DNA of 64,000 nucleotides from Streptomyces niveus (GTDB lineage: Bacteria; Actinomycetota; Actinomycetes; Streptomycetales; Streptomycetaceae). Location of the stretch: contig NZ_CP018047.1 in NCBI RefSeq assembly GCF_002009175.1, forward strand, positions 434,001-498,000, written 5' to 3'. The notes beneath the pieces were generated by a model. It was given only the letters and a program-made list of their open reading frames with translations. It was not told the origin of the DNA and ran no database searches. Shown in pieces: positions 17,706-26,200 of this stretch. Position 1 is the stretch's first letter; each line of letters begins with the position of its first letter. Position numbers and translations under genes: made by a program.

Positions 17706-18028
17706 GCGGGCATTCTGACAGTGCCGGAACCGCGATGGCCCGCGGTTATCAGTACGACGAGCGCCGCCGTCGCCGCGCCGAACAGCATGACCGCCGACGG
17801 CGAGGAACGGTCGAGCGCGAGGCCACCGACGAGCGCGCCGACGGAGATGGTCGCGTGGAAGGACGCGGTGGACAGGACCGAGGACGCATCCGGCGTATCC
17901 GGAAAGGCGTTGGCGAACCAGGTCTGCGAGCAGACGGGATCGGCACCGTACGCGATTCTCCCAACGCAGGGACACACCAACGCACCGACGACGGCCGCCC
18001 GCTCACGATGGGCGTTTTCACGCGCCAC
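17702..18028 (-). pseudogene. C-terminal remnant of an MFS transporter
   Basis: Only the last ~65 residues resemble a transporter (NAFPDTPDASSVLSTASF, then GALVGGLALD and VMLFGAATAALVVLI), matching the final helices of MFS efflux proteins. The preceding ~35 residues of this 108-residue frame look unrelated. No upstream frame continues the transporter, and the tRNA-like gene starts only 14 bp away, so some 300 residues are missing. Fusion point is near 17930-17950. Still coupled to the downstream acetyltransferase gene. Confidence 0.65.
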
Positions 18029-18041
18029 GGAGGGCCGGAAA

Positions 18042-18117
18042 TGGCGGCGAGGGCAGGATTCGAACCTACGTCCACCCGGAAAGCGAGCCGGGCGCTCCTC
18101 CGCAGAGCTTCCTCGCC
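18042..18117 (-). tRNA. tRNA-like gene with an 8-nt anticodon loop and encoded CCA (identity undetermined)
   Basis: On the minus strand the sequence folds as a cloverleaf: acceptor GGCGAGG/CCTCGCC (7 bp), D arm GCTC/GAGC, anticodon stem CCCGG/CCGGG, 5-nt variable loop, T arm GTAGG-TTCGAAT-CCTGC, discriminator G and encoded CCA. Departures from the norm: positions 8-9 are AA rather than U-purine, and the anticodon loop is CTCGCTTT (8 nt) with no purine after the anticodon. UGG ahead of the 5' end can also pair with the CCA. It could be a degenerate tRNA, a tRNA-like attachment site, or a functional unusual tRNA. Confidence 0.6.
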
Positions 18118-18183
18118 GCCACCGTGATCCTCAGGCGTCGGTGCCCCCTGCCGCAACCCAATTCCCGGCGCCCGCCCGGCGGA

Positions 18184-19581
18184 TCAGAGCCACTCCCCCG
18201 CCGCCTCGCGCTTGTTCCGGCCCGAGAACACCCCGGCGGAGCGCAGCGCGCTCGCCATCAGCGGATCGCGCACCGCGACTCCGTGCACCAGTTCGGGCGT
18301 GCGAATGAACCGGACCGCTTTCGCCGCAGGTCGCGGACCGGTCCAGCCGCCGGCCACCGGATCCACCCCGTTCCGCGCGCAGGCGGCCTCCACCAGCGAG
18401 CGCGGGCACTCCCGCTCGCCCCGCAACACCTCCCACGGCAGGGGCAGTTCGGCCCAGACATACGTGTCGGGGTGCAGTCCCCCACGGGTCTTGCGGTGCC
18501 AGTACGCCACGTCGGCGGCCATGAGCCGGGGCACCTTCCCCGGGCAGAAGCGGTCCAGGATCGCCTCCTCCCCCAGCTCCGTGAGCAGCGCGAACCAGTG
18601 CGCTCGGGCCGTGCTCCACGCCTGCGCGGCCTGGTTCCAGGTCGACGAGTCGTTGCCTGGGCGCACGATCATGCTGTGGCGCTCAAGCCTTGAGCGGTTC
18701 CAGGCGTCCTCCAGCAGTCCGGCCGCCACCCGCAGGACCTGGTTCCAGTGCACCAGCAGCCGCTTCAGATCGTCGTCGGCCACCTGGCCGAGCACTTCGG
18801 CCGTGGGATGCGCGTGGGCCAGCGCGTACCAGTTCGTCCGCTCGGGCCGGTCACGCAGCCGCCGGAAGAGGGCGTCGGCGATCTCGTCGTACGGCCGGCG
18901 CTGTTTGCCGTTGGTGAAGACGCTGCGCATATGGGCGCGGGCGGTGAGATACGCGATGAATGCGGCGGTGTCCGGGTCGGCGGCGAACAGCTCGTACGGG
19001 AGGGTACGGGCGAGCGCGCCCTTGCCGGTCATGGTGACCTCGCGGCGCCGCTGCTCGTGCACGACCCGGGCCAGCTTCGCCTCCATCCGGCGCAGCAGCC
19101 GGAAACGCTTGTTGTACTGACGCTTGGAGATCTCACCGATGCCCGCATCGGCGCGCTCGGCGCGGTTGAGCCGGTCCCGGCCGAAGTCGTTGTCCCCGTA
19201 ACGTCGTTGGATCTCCTCCCCGGCGGTGCGTATCAGTGCCTCGATACGGGCGGGGTCGTCCCCGTCACTCGCGGGCACCTGTGGCACGTCGGTGAACAGG
19301 GCGGCGGCGCGGCCGAGTTGGCGCTGTGCGCCGACCGGCCTGGCGAAGTCCTCACGCATGGAGGTGTAGCCGTGCCACAGCCGGCTCAGCGAGTGCTCGG
19401 CGGCCTTCTCCAGGGCCGCGCGGGTGGTTACGTCGAGTTCCGTCCCCCCGGCGGTGAACAGATTCTGGATGAGCTGGGCCACGTCTTCGGGACGCCTGCG
19501 GAGCGTGAGCGACGCGTGCAACTCACGGAGGACGGGCTCGGTTCGGTCGGTTCGGACAGCTCTGGACGACGACGCGCACAT
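18184..19581 (-). CDS. Conserved actinobacterial protein of unknown function
   Basis: About 465 residues from ATG 19581; the open frame extends to 19833, but the extra residues look like non-coding translation. The protein is soluble and Arg/Glu-rich, with a central basic segment (SKRQYNKRFRLLRRMEAKL followed by a HEQRRREVTMTGKGAL stretch) that may be coiled-coil, then a helical region with several conserved-looking Trp residues (SSTWNQAAQAW, RAHWFALL, VAYWHRK). I recognise no catalytic motif. Lies 66 bp upstream of the tRNA-like gene on the same strand. Confidence 0.7.
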   Translation of the reverse strand: MCASSSRAVRTDRTEPVLRELHASLTLRRRPEDVAQLIQNLFTAGGTELDVTTRAALEKAAEHSLSRLWHGYTSMREDFARPVGAQRQLGRAAALFTDVPQVPASDGDDPARIEALIRTAGEEIQRRYGDNDFGRDRLNRAERADAGIGEISKRQYNKRFRLLRRMEAKLARVVHEQRRREVTMTGKGALARTLPYELFAADPDTAAFIAYLTARAHMRSVFTNGKQRRPYDEIADALFRRLRDRPERTNWYALAHAHPTAEVLGQVADDDLKRLLVHWNQVLRVAAGLLEDAWNRSRLERHSMIVRPGNDSSTWNQAAQAWSTARAHWFALLTELGEEAILDRFCPGKVPRLMAADVAYWHRKTRGGLHPDTYVWAELPLPWEVLRGERECPRSLVEAACARNGVDPVAGGWTGPRPAAKAVRFIRTPELVHGVAVRDPLMASALRSAGVFSGRNKREAAGEWL

Positions 19582-19715
19582 CTGGCCCACCCTGCCACCG
19601 CGCCCGGCGGACCTCCACCGGATATCCGTCGGAACGGTTACGGCATCCGACCACCCCCTGGGTGGATGCGCGCGTCCGTCTCCCACGGGCGGGCCGGTCA
19701 TGAAACCGTACGGGG

Positions 19716-20336
19716 ATGAGCACCTTCGTACCGCCGCCCGCGACCGCGGCATGGGCGCACGAGCACGCGCGACAGGGCTTCGAGGTCGTCTACTTCCGGC
19801 GCTCGGGCGACGTACGGCGGGACCAGCACGCACCGCACGGGCAGGACTGGCTGCACATCGTGGGGTGCACCACCGCCGTCGAGGACGGCCGGACGTGGAC
19901 GGTGGACTACGACCTCACCCTGGACGCCGGGTGGGTGACGCGCCGGGCCGTCGTCACCTGCCGGTCCGAGGCCGGAACGCGCTCGACGGTGCTCCAGGCC
20001 GACGGCGCGGGCCGCTGGCGGGTGGACGGCGCGCCGGCGCCGTATCTCGACGGGTGTCTAGACGTCGATCTGGAGTCGTCGGCGATGACCAACGCCCTTC
20101 CCGTGCATCGCTTCCGGCTACCCGTCGGGACACTGACGTCGGCGCCGGCCGCGTACGTACGCGCGCTCGACCTGTCCGTCGAACGGCTCGACCAGGACTA
20201 CCGGCGCGCCCCCGACGAGGGGTCGCGGCAGTGCTACGACTACTCGGCCCCGGTCTTCGACTTCCGCTGCCGGCTGGTCTACGACGAGGCCGGTCTGGTG
20301 CTCTCGTACCCGGGGATCGCGACCCGCGCGGCGTAG
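19716..20336 (+). CDS. Putative glycolipid-binding domain protein (DUF1089-like)
   Basis: 206 residues that cover the whole family length. Recognisable segments are [29 protein letters not shown] at the N-terminus, a central [33 protein letters not shown] (the family's D(V/I)D-x-x-x-T-x-LP-(I/V)-R pattern) and a C-terminal beta-rich [28 protein letters not shown]. Binding to glycolipids is the family label, not shown here. ATG 19716. No partners on its strand. Confidence 0.8.
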   Translation: MSTFVPPPATAAWAHEHARQGFEVVYFRRSGDVRRDQHAPHGQDWLHIVGCTTAVEDGRTWTVDYDLTLDAGWVTRRAVVTCRSEAGTRSTVLQADGAGRWRVDGAPAPYLDGCLDVDLESSAMTNALPVHRFRLPVGTLTSAPAAYVRALDLSVERLDQDYRRAPDEGSRQCYDYSAPVFDFRCRLVYDEAGLVLSYPGIATRAA

Positions 20337-20361
20337 GCACGGGGCAGCCGCACGCGCCGCG

Positions 20362-20821
20362 TCAGCGGATCGGGAACTCGACCCGTGCTCGCTCTCCGGA
20401 CGCGGGCCGAAGACGCGCCGCTCGGACTCCTCGATCCGCAGGTCGTTGATGCTGGCCTCGCGGCGCCGCATCAGCCCGTTCTCGTCGAACTCCCACAGCT
20501 CGTTGCCGTAGCTGCGCCACCACTGCCCTCCGCTGTCGCGGCACTCGTACTGGAACCGCACCGCGATCCGGTCGCCATCGAACGCCCACAGGTTCTTACG
20601 GAGCGCGTAGTCCAGCTCGCGCGACCACTTGGCGCTCAGGAATTCCACGATCGCCGGGCGGCCGGTGACGAAGGTGTCGCGGTTGCGCCAGACTGAATCG
20701 GCCGTGTACGCGCCGGCGACGCGCTCGGGGTCGCGGGTGTTCCAGGCGTCTTCGGCGGCCTGCACCTTCTTCAGTGCGGCGGCGCGGTCGAACGGCGGTA
20801 CGGGCGGACGGTCATGGGCAT
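20362..20821 (-). pseudogene. DUF1348 / NTF2-like protein gene with frame disruptions
   Basis: A single frame encodes an almost complete DUF1348 protein ([20 protein letters not shown] to [13 protein letters not shown]), a small cone-shaped NTF2-like fold of unknown substrate. At the 3' end the family-like finish [14 protein letters not shown] (TGA at 20362-20364) is in another frame; the main frame instead runs on to 20118 through the converging gene. At the 5' end an AGGAG (20822-20826) precedes two ATGs (20821, 20815) that are out of frame with the conserved body. One base or so is out of register at each end, so this is a pseudogene or contains sequencing errors. Confidence 0.6.
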
Positions 20822-20949
20822 CTCCTGACGACGGTATTGCCGGGTGGGCTCTGGGCGGGCGCTGGGCCTGAGCCGGGTCCGGGGCTAGGATCGCGGAGCG
20901 ATTCTCGCCCAGCACCGCAAGCGAGTCCATCAATACCGAGGGAGCATCA

Positions 20950-21825
20950 TTGTTCACCCTCGTCCAGCTGACCAACTTCGTCGCCGTCGCCGAGGAGCTG
21001 CACTTCGGGCGGGCCGCCGAGCGGCTTCAGATGACGCAGCCGCCGCTCAGCCGCCAGATTCAGCTCCTTGAGGCGACGCTGCGGGTCCAGCTCTTCGACC
21101 GCACCAACCGTTCCGTACGGCTGACGCCCGCCGGCCGCGCGTTCCTGCACGAGGCACGCCGCATCCTGCGCCAGACGGAGCAGGCCACGATCGCCGTACG
21201 CCAGGTGTCCACCGGCGAGGCGGGCGCGATCGCCATCGGGTTCACCGCCGCCAGCGCGTACTCCATGCTCGGCAAGGTCCTCGACACCGCCCGTGCGGTC
21301 ATGCCCGGGGTGGAGATCGTCCTGCGTGAGATGGTCACCGGCGACCAGCTCGACGCGCTGACCGAGTCCAGCCTTGACCTGGGGCTGGTACGGCCCCCGG
21401 TGAACAGCCCGGAGCTGAGCTCACGGCCCGCGGCACAGGAACGGCTCGTGGCCGCGCTGCCCGCGGGCCATCCGCTCGCCGAGGGCGAGGGCGCGCTCGA
21501 CATCGCCGCGTTCGACCGGCAGGACGTGCTGATGTACTCCACCAAGGAGTCCCGCTATTTCCACGAGCTGCTGATCAGTGTCTTCCGGGCGGCGGGCATC
21601 GCCCCCACCTTCAGCCAGTATCTGAGCCAGGTCCACAGCATCCTCGCGCTGGTGAACGGCGGCTGGGGCATCGCGCTGGTCCCGGAGGCGGCCACCCAAC
21701 TGCGTTACGCGGGCGTGGTCTTCAGGGACGTGCACCTGGCGGCCCCCGCGCCGGTCGAGCTGTCGCTCACCTGGCGCACCGGCAACGACAATCCGGCGCT
21801 GCACGCCCTGCTCCGGCACCTGTGA
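20950..21825 (+). CDS. LysR-type transcriptional regulator
   Basis: 291 residues. N-terminal winged helix ([41 protein letters not shown]) and a two-lobed effector-binding domain ([23 protein letters not shown] onward). TTG 20950 is used as start because GGGAG lies 5 nt upstream and the protein then begins exactly at the LysR consensus. Immediately upstream (147 bp) of the glucarate dehydratase gene on the same strand, which it probably controls in response to a sugar acid. Confidence 0.9.
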   Translation: MFTLVQLTNFVAVAEELHFGRAAERLQMTQPPLSRQIQLLEATLRVQLFDRTNRSVRLTPAGRAFLHEARRILRQTEQATIAVRQVSTGEAGAIAIGFTAASAYSMLGKVLDTARAVMPGVEIVLREMVTGDQLDALTESSLDLGLVRPPVNSPELSSRPAAQERLVAALPAGHPLAEGEGALDIAAFDRQDVLMYSTKESRYFHELLISVFRAAGIAPTFSQYLSQVHSILALVNGGWGIALVPEAATQLRYAGVVFRDVHLAAPAPVELSLTWRTGNDNPALHALLRHL

Positions 21826-21971
21826 GGTCCGGCCCGGATGTCCCGGCCCGGACGTCCGATTCAATTTGGGTATCGCAGCATACGAAACAAGTGTTTGACC
21901 CGCATGCGTACGCGTCCTAGCTTCCTCGGTAGCGAGAGCCGTATCCCGCACCGATCCCGGAAGGACTCCCA

Positions 21972-23348
21972 TTGAGCGCCCCCGCACCCGGTGCACGCCC
22001 GCCGCAGGTCGTCTCCGTCCGCGTCGTACCCGTCGCCGGGCAGGACAGCATGCTGCTCAATCTCAGCGGCGCGCACGCTCCCCACTTCACCCGCAATCTG
22101 GTCGTCCTGACCGACTCCGAGGGACGTACCGGAGTCGGTGAGGTGCCGGGCGGTGAGGGCATCCGGACGACGCTGGAGGAGTCGCGGGACCTGGTCGTCG
22201 GGCGGTCCGTCGGCGATCACCACGCCGTACTGCGCGCGGTGCGTGAGCGCTTCGGCGACCGGGACACGGCGGGGCGCGGCACCCAGACCTTCGATCTGCG
22301 GGTCACGGTGCACGCGGTCACCGCGCTCGAATCTGCGCTGCTCGACCTGCTCGGCCAGCACCTCGGGCTGCCCCTGAGCGCGCTGCTGGGCGAGGGGCTG
22401 CAGCGCGACAGGGTGCCCGTACTCGGCTATCTCTTCTACGTGGGTGACCGGGGGCGTACCGACCTGGCGTACCGCGACGGGAGTGACGAGCGGGACGACT
22501 GGCTGAGGCTGCGCGACGAGGAGGCGCTGACCCCGGAGGCCATCGTCGCTCTCGCCGAGGCTGCTCAACAGCGGTACGGCTTCCAGGACTTCAAGCTCAA
22601 GGGCGGTGTGCTGCCGGGGCACGAGGAGGCCGACGCCGTACGGGCACTGGCCGAGCGATTCCCGGAGGCGCGGATCACCCTGGACCCGAACGGCGCCTGG
22701 CCGCTCGCCGAAGCCGTGGCGCTGGGCCGCGAGTTGCGCGACGTCCTGGCGTACGCGGAGGACCCGTGCGGCGCGGAGGGCGGTTACTCGGGCCGGGAGA
22801 CCATGGCCGAATTCCGCCGCGCCACCGGGCTGCGTACGGCGACGAACATGATCGCCACCGACTGGCGGCAACTCGGGCACGCCGTACGCGCCGACGCGGT
22901 CGACATCCCGCTGGCCGACCCGCACTTCTGGACGATGAACGGTTCGGTGCGGGTGGCGCAGCTCTGTGAGGCGTGGGGGCTGACCTGGGGGTCGCACTCC
23001 AACAACCACTTCGATGTCTCGCTGGCGATGTTCACGCATGTCGCTGCCGCCGCTCCGGGCGACATCACGGCGATCGACACCCACTGGATCTGGCAGGACG
23101 GCCAGCGGCTCACCGCGCGACCGTTCGAGATCAAGGACGGCATGCTGGAGGTGCCGGAGCGGCCGGGGCTGGGTGTCGACCTCGACATGGAGCGCGTGGA
23201 GGCGGCGCACGAGCTGTACCGGAGTCTCGGGCTGGGGGCCCGCGACGACGCGACGGCGATGCGGTATCTGGTGCCGGACTGGCAGTTCGACAACAAGCGT
23301 CCGGCGCTCGTACGCGACACCGACCGCCGCCGCCCGAGTCAGCCCTGA
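21972..23348 (+). CDS. gudD: Glucarate dehydratase (enolase superfamily)
   Basis: Dehydrates D-glucarate (and usually L-idarate) to 5-keto-4-deoxyglucarate. 458 residues. Superfamily residues are in place: KxK as K208/K210 in FKLKGGV, metal ligands D238 (LDPNGAWP), E263 ([10 protein letters not shown]) and N292 ([10 protein letters not shown]), and H342 of the His-Asp dyad in [11 protein letters not shown]. The ATNMIATDW and EDPCG wording is typical of the glucarate dehydratase subgroup. TTG 21972 follows GGAAGGA. The next pathway enzyme is not adjacent. Confidence 0.9.
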   Translation: MSAPAPGARPPQVVSVRVVPVAGQDSMLLNLSGAHAPHFTRNLVVLTDSEGRTGVGEVPGGEGIRTTLEESRDLVVGRSVGDHHAVLRAVRERFGDRDTAGRGTQTFDLRVTVHAVTALESALLDLLGQHLGLPLSALLGEGLQRDRVPVLGYLFYVGDRGRTDLAYRDGSDERDDWLRLRDEEALTPEAIVALAEAAQQRYGFQDFKLKGGVLPGHEEADAVRALAERFPEARITLDPNGAWPLAEAVALGRELRDVLAYAEDPCGAEGGYSGRETMAEFRRATGLRTATNMIATDWRQLGHAVRADAVDIPLADPHFWTMNGSVRVAQLCEAWGLTWGSHSNNHFDVSLAMFTHVAAAAPGDITAIDTHWIWQDGQRLTARPFEIKDGMLEVPERPGLGVDLDMERVEAAHELYRSLGLGARDDATAMRYLVPDWQFDNKRPALVRDTDRRRPSQP

Positions 23349-23365
23349 CGTCCTCTGGAACGGAC

Positions 23366-24115
23366 CTAGTAGATGGACAGGCCGTAGACCGACAGCCACT
23401 CCACGACCGGCTGGTAGTAGGTGACACCGCCCGAGGAGCAGTTTCCGGACGAGGCGACGATGATGCCGAGTGCGGTGCCTCCGGAGAACGCGGGGCCGCC
23501 GGCGTCACCGGGCTCTGAGCAGATGTTGGACCTGAAGAGTCCGCTCACGGAGCCCTCCGGGTAGTTGACCGTGACGTTCACGGCCGTGACGGTGCCGCAG
23601 CGGACGCCGGTCGTCCGGCCGACATGGCAGAGGGACTGACCGACCGTCGGGTTCGCGGCGCCGGTGATGTCCTGGTTGCCGCCGCTGCCGAGTGCGACCT
23701 CACCGGGGAAGGCCACCGTCGAGCTGTTGATGTAGCGGACGAGGGCGTAGTCGTTGCCCGGGAAGCTCGTTCCGGCGGTGGTGCCGATGAACACGGTCAG
23801 GGCCGCGTCCGCGTACCAGTTGGAGGTGCCCTGGGCGCAGCGCCCGGACACCAGGCCGAAGAAGGTGGCGCTGGTGCGGGCGTTGAAGCCGACGGTGCAG
23901 CGGGCGCCGCTGCTGCTGTAGATGAGGTTGCCGCCGCGTACCTGAACGACCTTGCCGCTCTCGGCCGTTGAGGCCGTCGCGGCGGCCGGCTCCTGCGCGT
24001 ACGCCGTCGATCCGGTCGCGGCGGACCAGCCGAGCAGCAGGGTCAGCGCCGCGACGGCGGACCCGGCGGTGCGCAGCGCTCTTCGGAACGGTCTCTCGAT
24101 GCGGTACGGACTCAT
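23366..24115 (-). CDS. Secreted S1-family (streptogrisin-like) pseudoprotease
   Basis: 249 residues from ATG 24115. A signal peptide (RR...ALTLLLGWSAATGSTAYA, cleavage near residue 40) is followed by a chymotrypsin-like fold related to streptogrisins: TVGFNARTSATFFGLVSGRCAQG, GNDYALVRY, CSEPGDAGGPAF and SSGNCSSGGVTYYQPV, with six Cys placed for three disulfides. Two of three catalytic residues are changed: His to Arg92 (SGRC for AGHC) and Ser to Ala205 (GDAGG for GDSGG); Asp122 remains. The long pro-domain of streptogrisins is also missing. Fold, signal and disulfides are kept, which suggests a maintained binding or inhibitory role instead of proteolysis. Confidence 0.88.
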   Translation of the reverse strand: MSPYRIERPFRRALRTAGSAVAALTLLLGWSAATGSTAYAQEPAAATASTAESGKVVQVRGGNLIYSSSGARCTVGFNARTSATFFGLVSGRCAQGTSNWYADAALTVFIGTTAGTSFPGNDYALVRYINSSTVAFPGEVALGSGGNQDITGAANPTVGQSLCHVGRTTGVRCGTVTAVNVTVNYPEGSVSGLFRSNICSEPGDAGGPAFSGGTALGIIVASSGNCSSGGVTYYQPVVEWLSVYGLSIY

Positions 24116-24205
24116 GTTCCCTCCCCGATTACCCTGACATGTCATGGGCCTGCCATTCTGGAGGGGCGGGGCGGGATGTGTCAGTCCCAAAGACGCCATT
24201 CGGCC

Positions 24206-24279
24206 GGACCCGGCCAAGCAGGGCCGGACTCGGCCAGCGGGTGGCTGGACTCGGCCAATCTCGTGGCCGAACGCGGCCA
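24206..24279. repeat. Four phased direct repeats with a nested palindrome upstream of the pseudoprotease gene
   Basis: GGACCCGGCCA (24206-24216), GGACTCGGCCA (24226-24236), GGACTCGGCCA (24247-24257) and GAACGCGGCCA (24269-24279) recur every 20-22 bp, about two helical turns, so all face the same side of the DNA. TCGGCCA-N6-TGGCCGA (24251-24270) is a perfect inverted repeat inside the array. The array is about 90-165 bp ahead of the pseudoprotease start and beyond the 3' end of the alkyltransferase gene, which suits a cooperative activator or repressor site. Confidence 0.6.
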
Positions 24280-24296
24280 CGGGCCGGCCGCCCGGC

Positions 24297-24932
24297 TCAT
24301 CCGCCGGTGTGCCGGGCCGCGGCCTCCAGGTCCAGCAGGACGGACTTGGCGGCCGGACCGCCCGCGTAACCCCCGAGCGTTCCGTCGCTGCGCAGCACGC
24401 GGTGGCAGGGGACGACGACGGGCAGCGGGTTGGTCGCGCAGGCCGTGCCGACCGCGCGGACCGCCTTCGGATTGCCCACGAGACGCGCGACCTCGGCGTA
24501 ACTGAGCGTGCGTCCGTAGGCGATCTCCGGGAGGTGACGCTGCACCAGCTGCCGGAACCCGTGGGACAGCGACAGGTCGAGGGGCAGGTCGAACGTCCTG
24601 CGCGCGCCGGCGAAGTACTGGTCGAGTTCGCGGGCCACGTCGTCGAGCCGCCTGGGGGCACGCAGCACCCGGGGGCTCAGTGTCGTGGCGAGGGTGTCGA
24701 GGACCTGGTCGTGGTCCTGGTTGTGGAAGGCCACGCGGACGAGGCCCTTCTCGGTCGAGGCGAGCAGCAGGCGGCCGACGGGGCTGTCGACGACGGTGTA
24801 CGCGACGTCCAGCAGGCCGTCGCGGCCGGCCGCGTCCTCCAGCCTGGTGTGCAGCCGGGCGAGGGTCCCGGGGTCCGCGGAGGCGCGGGCGAGGAGGGTG
24901 GAGAGGTCCGGGTCAGCGGCGGTGTCCTTCAC
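24297..24932 (-). CDS. ogt: Methylated-DNA-[protein]-cysteine S-methyltransferase (second copy)
   Basis: Suicide repair of O6-alkylguanine by transfer to an active-site Cys. 211 residues. An N-terminal ~45-residue extension precedes the ribonuclease-like domain (YTVVDSPVGRLLLASTEKGLVRVAF); the C-terminal DNA-binding domain has the helix-turn-helix (YGRTLSYAEVARLVGNPKAVRAVGTA) and the active site VVPCHRV with C176. Ten bases downstream of the sigma factor gene stop, so co-transcribed with it. Confidence 0.92.
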   Translation of the reverse strand: MKDTAADPDLSTLLARASADPGTLARLHTRLEDAAGRDGLLDVAYTVVDSPVGRLLLASTEKGLVRVAFHNQDHDQVLDTLATTLSPRVLRAPRRLDDVARELDQYFAGARRTFDLPLDLSLSHGFRQLVQRHLPEIAYGRTLSYAEVARLVGNPKAVRAVGTACATNPLPVVVPCHRVLRSDGTLGGYAGGPAAKSVLLDLEAAARHTGG

Positions 24933-24942
24933 GGTGTCGCTC

Positions 24943-25566
24943 CTATCGGCTTCGCGTTCTGGCGGGGCTCGGGCCGGCCGCGCGGGTCGGTGTCCGCGTC
25001 GGTGTCGCGTTGGCGTCCACGCTGGCCTCCGCGTTGGTTCCCGGGTCGGCGTCCGGGCCGGCGTCCGCTGTTTGGGACGCGCCCCGGTCCGGCTCCGAGA
25101 GGGTGGTTCTGAGCGCCTTGATGCCGTCGGAGGCGGCGCGGCGTGCCGCTTCCGGGGTGCCGCCGACGATCTCCGCGACCTCCCGGTAGGGCAGTCCGGC
25201 GAAGTGGTGGTACGCCACCGCCTGCCGCTGTTTCCCGGGCAGCGCCCTGACGGCCCGCCACAGGTCGTGGTCGGTCCCGCCCGGCAGGCCGACGGTCGAC
25301 GGCCGCTCGGGCAGATCCGCCACGGGGACCGCGTGCCGCTGCCCGGCGCGCGTGAGGTCGATGGCCTTGCGGTGGGCGATGGTCACGAGCCACGCCTCCA
25401 CGTTGGCGTCGTCCGGCAGGTCCGGATAGGCGCGCATCGCCGCGAGGAACGTCTCCGACCAGGCGTCGTCGGCGTCGTGGACGCCGACCACCGCCCGGCA
25501 CACGCGGAGCACGGTGTCCGCGTGCTCCTCGACCACCCGCTCGAAAGGCTTCTTCATGTCCATCAT
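24943..25566 (-). CDS. ECF-type RNA polymerase sigma factor
   Basis: 207 residues. Region 2 is seen as FERVVEEHADTVLRVCRAVVG and AWSETFLAAMRAYPDL with NVEAWLVTIAHRKAIDLTR; region 4 is LWRAVRALPGKQRQAVAYHHFAGLPYREVAEIVGGTPEAARRAASDGIKALR. The last ~45 residues are a low-complexity Ala/Asp/Thr/Pro tail (DADPGTNAEASVDANATPTR). Met at residues 1, 2 or 4 could start translation. No anti-sigma gene is adjacent. Lies between two DNA alkyltransferase genes, which implies a role in the alkylation response (inference). Confidence 0.88.
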   Translation of the reverse strand: MMDMKKPFERVVEEHADTVLRVCRAVVGVHDADDAWSETFLAAMRAYPDLPDDANVEAWLVTIAHRKAIDLTRAGQRHAVPVADLPERPSTVGLPGGTDHDLWRAVRALPGKQRQAVAYHHFAGLPYREVAEIVGGTPEAARRAASDGIKALRTTLSEPDRGASQTADAGPDADPGTNAEASVDANATPTRTPTRAAGPSPARTRSR

Positions 25567-25621
25567 TCTGTAGACGTCCGGGCCCCGCGGAACGTGAGGT
25601 CCGGCGTGCGGTGAGCCGCGC

Positions 25622-26200
25622 TCAGAAGAGCCTGGCCTCCTTCACGGTCTGCGGCTCCTCGATCTCCAGGAGGCGCTGTTTGCGTTCGAGTCCGCCGGCG
25701 AAACCCGTGAGCTTCCCGTTGCTGCCGACCACCCGGTGGCAGGCCACGATGATGGAGATCGGGTTGTGGCCGACCGCCTGGCCCACGGACTGCGCGAGCG
25801 CCTTGTTCCCGAGCCGTTCGGCGAGTTCGCCGTACGTGGTGGTCGCGCCGAACGGGATCTCCCGGAGCATCGCCCAGACCCGCTCCTGGAACGCGTCCCC
25901 GTTCGTCCGCGTCGGCAGGTCGAACACGGTCCGTTCGCCGTCCAGGTACTCGCCGAGCTGGGTCGCGGCCTGTGAGATCAGGGTGTCCTCGTGGACGTCG
26001 ACACGCCTGCCGAGGCTCGCCTCGGACGGCATGTACCAGTGGTGCGGGAAGTACAGCCCGGTGATCGCGCCGCCCGACGCCACCACGGTCAGCCCGCCGA
26101 GCGATGTCTCGACGACCGCGTGACGGACGTCCGTTCGACTGCCCGCACCCGCGCCCGTGCCTGTGTCTGTGCCTGCGATTGCGCCTGTGTCCGTGCTCAT
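25622..26200 (-). CDS. ogt: Methylated-DNA-[protein]-cysteine S-methyltransferase (first copy)
   Basis: 192 residues from ATG 26200. After a low-complexity Thr/Gly/Ala N-terminus (TDTGAIAGTDTGTGAGAG) come the family domains, ending in the DNA-binding part FGATTTYGELAERLGNKALAQSVGQA and the active site IIVACHRVVGS with C154. The usual Pro before the nucleophile is Ala here, which is also seen in other actinobacterial members. First gene of the alkyltransferase-sigma-alkyltransferase unit (55 bp gap before the sigma gene). Sequence differs clearly from the second copy, so not a recent duplication. Confidence 0.92.
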   Translation of the reverse strand: MSTDTGAIAGTDTGTGAGAGSRTDVRHAVVETSLGGLTVVASGGAITGLYFPHHWYMPSEASLGRRVDVHEDTLISQAATQLGEYLDGERTVFDLPTRTNGDAFQERVWAMLREIPFGATTTYGELAERLGNKALAQSVGQAVGHNPISIIVACHRVVGSNGKLTGFAGGLERKQRLLEIEEPQTVKEARLF

